NCBI GenBank assembly: GCA_965112735.1 | Contig: OZ218958.1 | Span: forward strand, 3,100,001-3,164,000 | Length of the DNA: 64,000 nucleotides | Source: Phaeosaccion multiseriatum | Taxonomy: Eukaryota; Ochrophyta, other classes | Direction: 5' to 3' | Shown here: positions 63,586 through 64,000 of the stretch, piece after piece | Layout of the letters: every line of letters starts with the position of its first letter | Numbering within the stretch: the first letter of the stretch is position 1 | The notes under the pieces: model-generated | Database searches by the model: none | Seen by the model: the letters and a program-made list of their open reading frames with translations, nothing else | Told to the model about the DNA's origin: nothing | Program-made: the position numbers and the translations under genes

Positions 63586-63882
63586 ATGAAGGTCAAGGCC
63601 GCTACTGTCGCGGCCTTCCTGGCCTTCATCTCCCCCTTCGCCGGCCGCGTCACCGCCATCGATGCCTTCGAACAACCGTCCACGCCTCAGCCTGTTCCCC
63701 CGCCTACGGAGGGGTCTCCAAGTGTGGACAAGCCTGTCTGGATAGAGCCGCCCACCGCCCCGGCGCCTGTCTGGACCGAGCCCGCGCCCCCCACCGCCTC
63801 ACCTGTCAAGAGCAAGAACAAGAAGAGCAAGAAGGAGGACAGCAAGAAGGATAGCGAACCCTGGACAGACCCTACCGTGCAG
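63586..63882 (+). CDS. Secreted Pro/Thr-rich protein, first exon (continues past window)
   Basis: ATG at 63586 in a good context (gcgccATGa). Residues 1-24 are a signal peptide (MKVKAATVAAFLAFISPFAGRVTA, seen as a basic start and hydrophobic core). A Pro-rich stretch with repeated PVW(I/T)EP and PPTAS units follows, then a Lys/Ser-rich linker (KSKNKKSKK). The exon ends at CAG|GTAAGC. No catalytic domain is in view; a cell-wall or extracellular protein with a linker would fit. The rest lies beyond the window. Confidence 0.7.
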
Positions 63883-64000
63883 GTAAGCACTTGCAGCGAA
63901 CGGCCTGGGAGCATCGTGCCTGCCCGCGCCCGCCAAGCTCTAGTTCAAGTCCCGCTTCCGCATGCTCGCTGCTAAGCCTCTCTCTCTCTCTCTCTCTCTC

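Noticed and set aside
63938-63962. tRNA-like T-arm (ctagttcaagtcccg)
   Set aside because: No matching acceptor, D-arm or anticodon arm could be placed around it.

Overview
This 64 kb window is nuclear DNA of a eukaryote. Most genes have several exons with GT-AG introns of about 100-600 bp. Introns and intergenic gaps are packed with simple repeats, and many exons carry homopeptide tracts (Gly, Ala, Ser, Gln, Glu). The gene set (divergent ankyrin arrays with CPW motifs, FNIP-repeat proteins, a secretory-pathway O-fucosyltransferase-like enzyme, a mitoferrin-like carrier, a single-domain trehalose-phosphate phosphatase) and the base composition fit a stramenopile alga. A eustigmatophyte such as Nannochloropsis/Microchloropsis would fit, but that is an inference and nothing here proves it.

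Layout. 1-8.3 kb: a duplicated divergent gene pair, each an FNIP-repeat gene (- strand) facing an ankyrin-type gene (+ strand). The first FNIP copy is cut by the window edge and the second ankyrin copy carries frame damage. Between the pairs lie decayed fragments resembling SMC4 and VPS35 and an unrecognised acidic ORF. 8.8-14.3 kb: a 12-exon - strand gene of unknown function whose introns hold long simple repeats and one large hairpin. 14.7-26.9 kb: a very large eight-exon + strand gene whose product matches KNTC1/ROD of the kinetochore RZZ complex. 28.2-29.4 kb: a mitoferrin-like carrier (-). 30.5-33.9 kb: trehalose-6-phosphate phosphatase (+). 35.0-35.7 kb: a small ankyrin protein (-). 36.5-39.2 kb: a MAGE/NSE3 SMC5-6 subunit (+). 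39.9-40.9 kb: a perfect (TCC)n tract of about 950 bp. 41.4-47.2 kb: a 5'-truncated Ty3/gypsy element (-) whose pol contains an RNase D-like DEDD exonuclease domain. 47.3-49.1 kb: a spliced ParA-family ATPase gene (-). 51.6-57.7 kb: a ZGRF1-like SF1 helicase (-). 58.0-62.5 kb: an O-fucosyltransferase-family gene in nine exons (+), head to head with the helicase. 63.6 kb to the end: first exon of a secreted protein.

Exon models were built by hand from splice signals, reading phase and protein similarity remembered from the named families. For all multi-exon genes modelled in full, the exon lengths add up to a whole number of codons.

The most unusual signals are (1) an 18-bp motif, CAGTTGGTGATACAGCAG, that recurs about a dozen times in both orientations, mostly inside CAG/CTG repeats, and is translated in different reading frames in different genes; (2) the exonuclease domain inside the retrotransposon polyprotein; (3) the ParA-like nuclear gene; and (4) a set of genes for chromosome segregation and repair (ROD, NSE3, ZGRF1, ParA-like, an SMC4 relic) in one neighbourhood.
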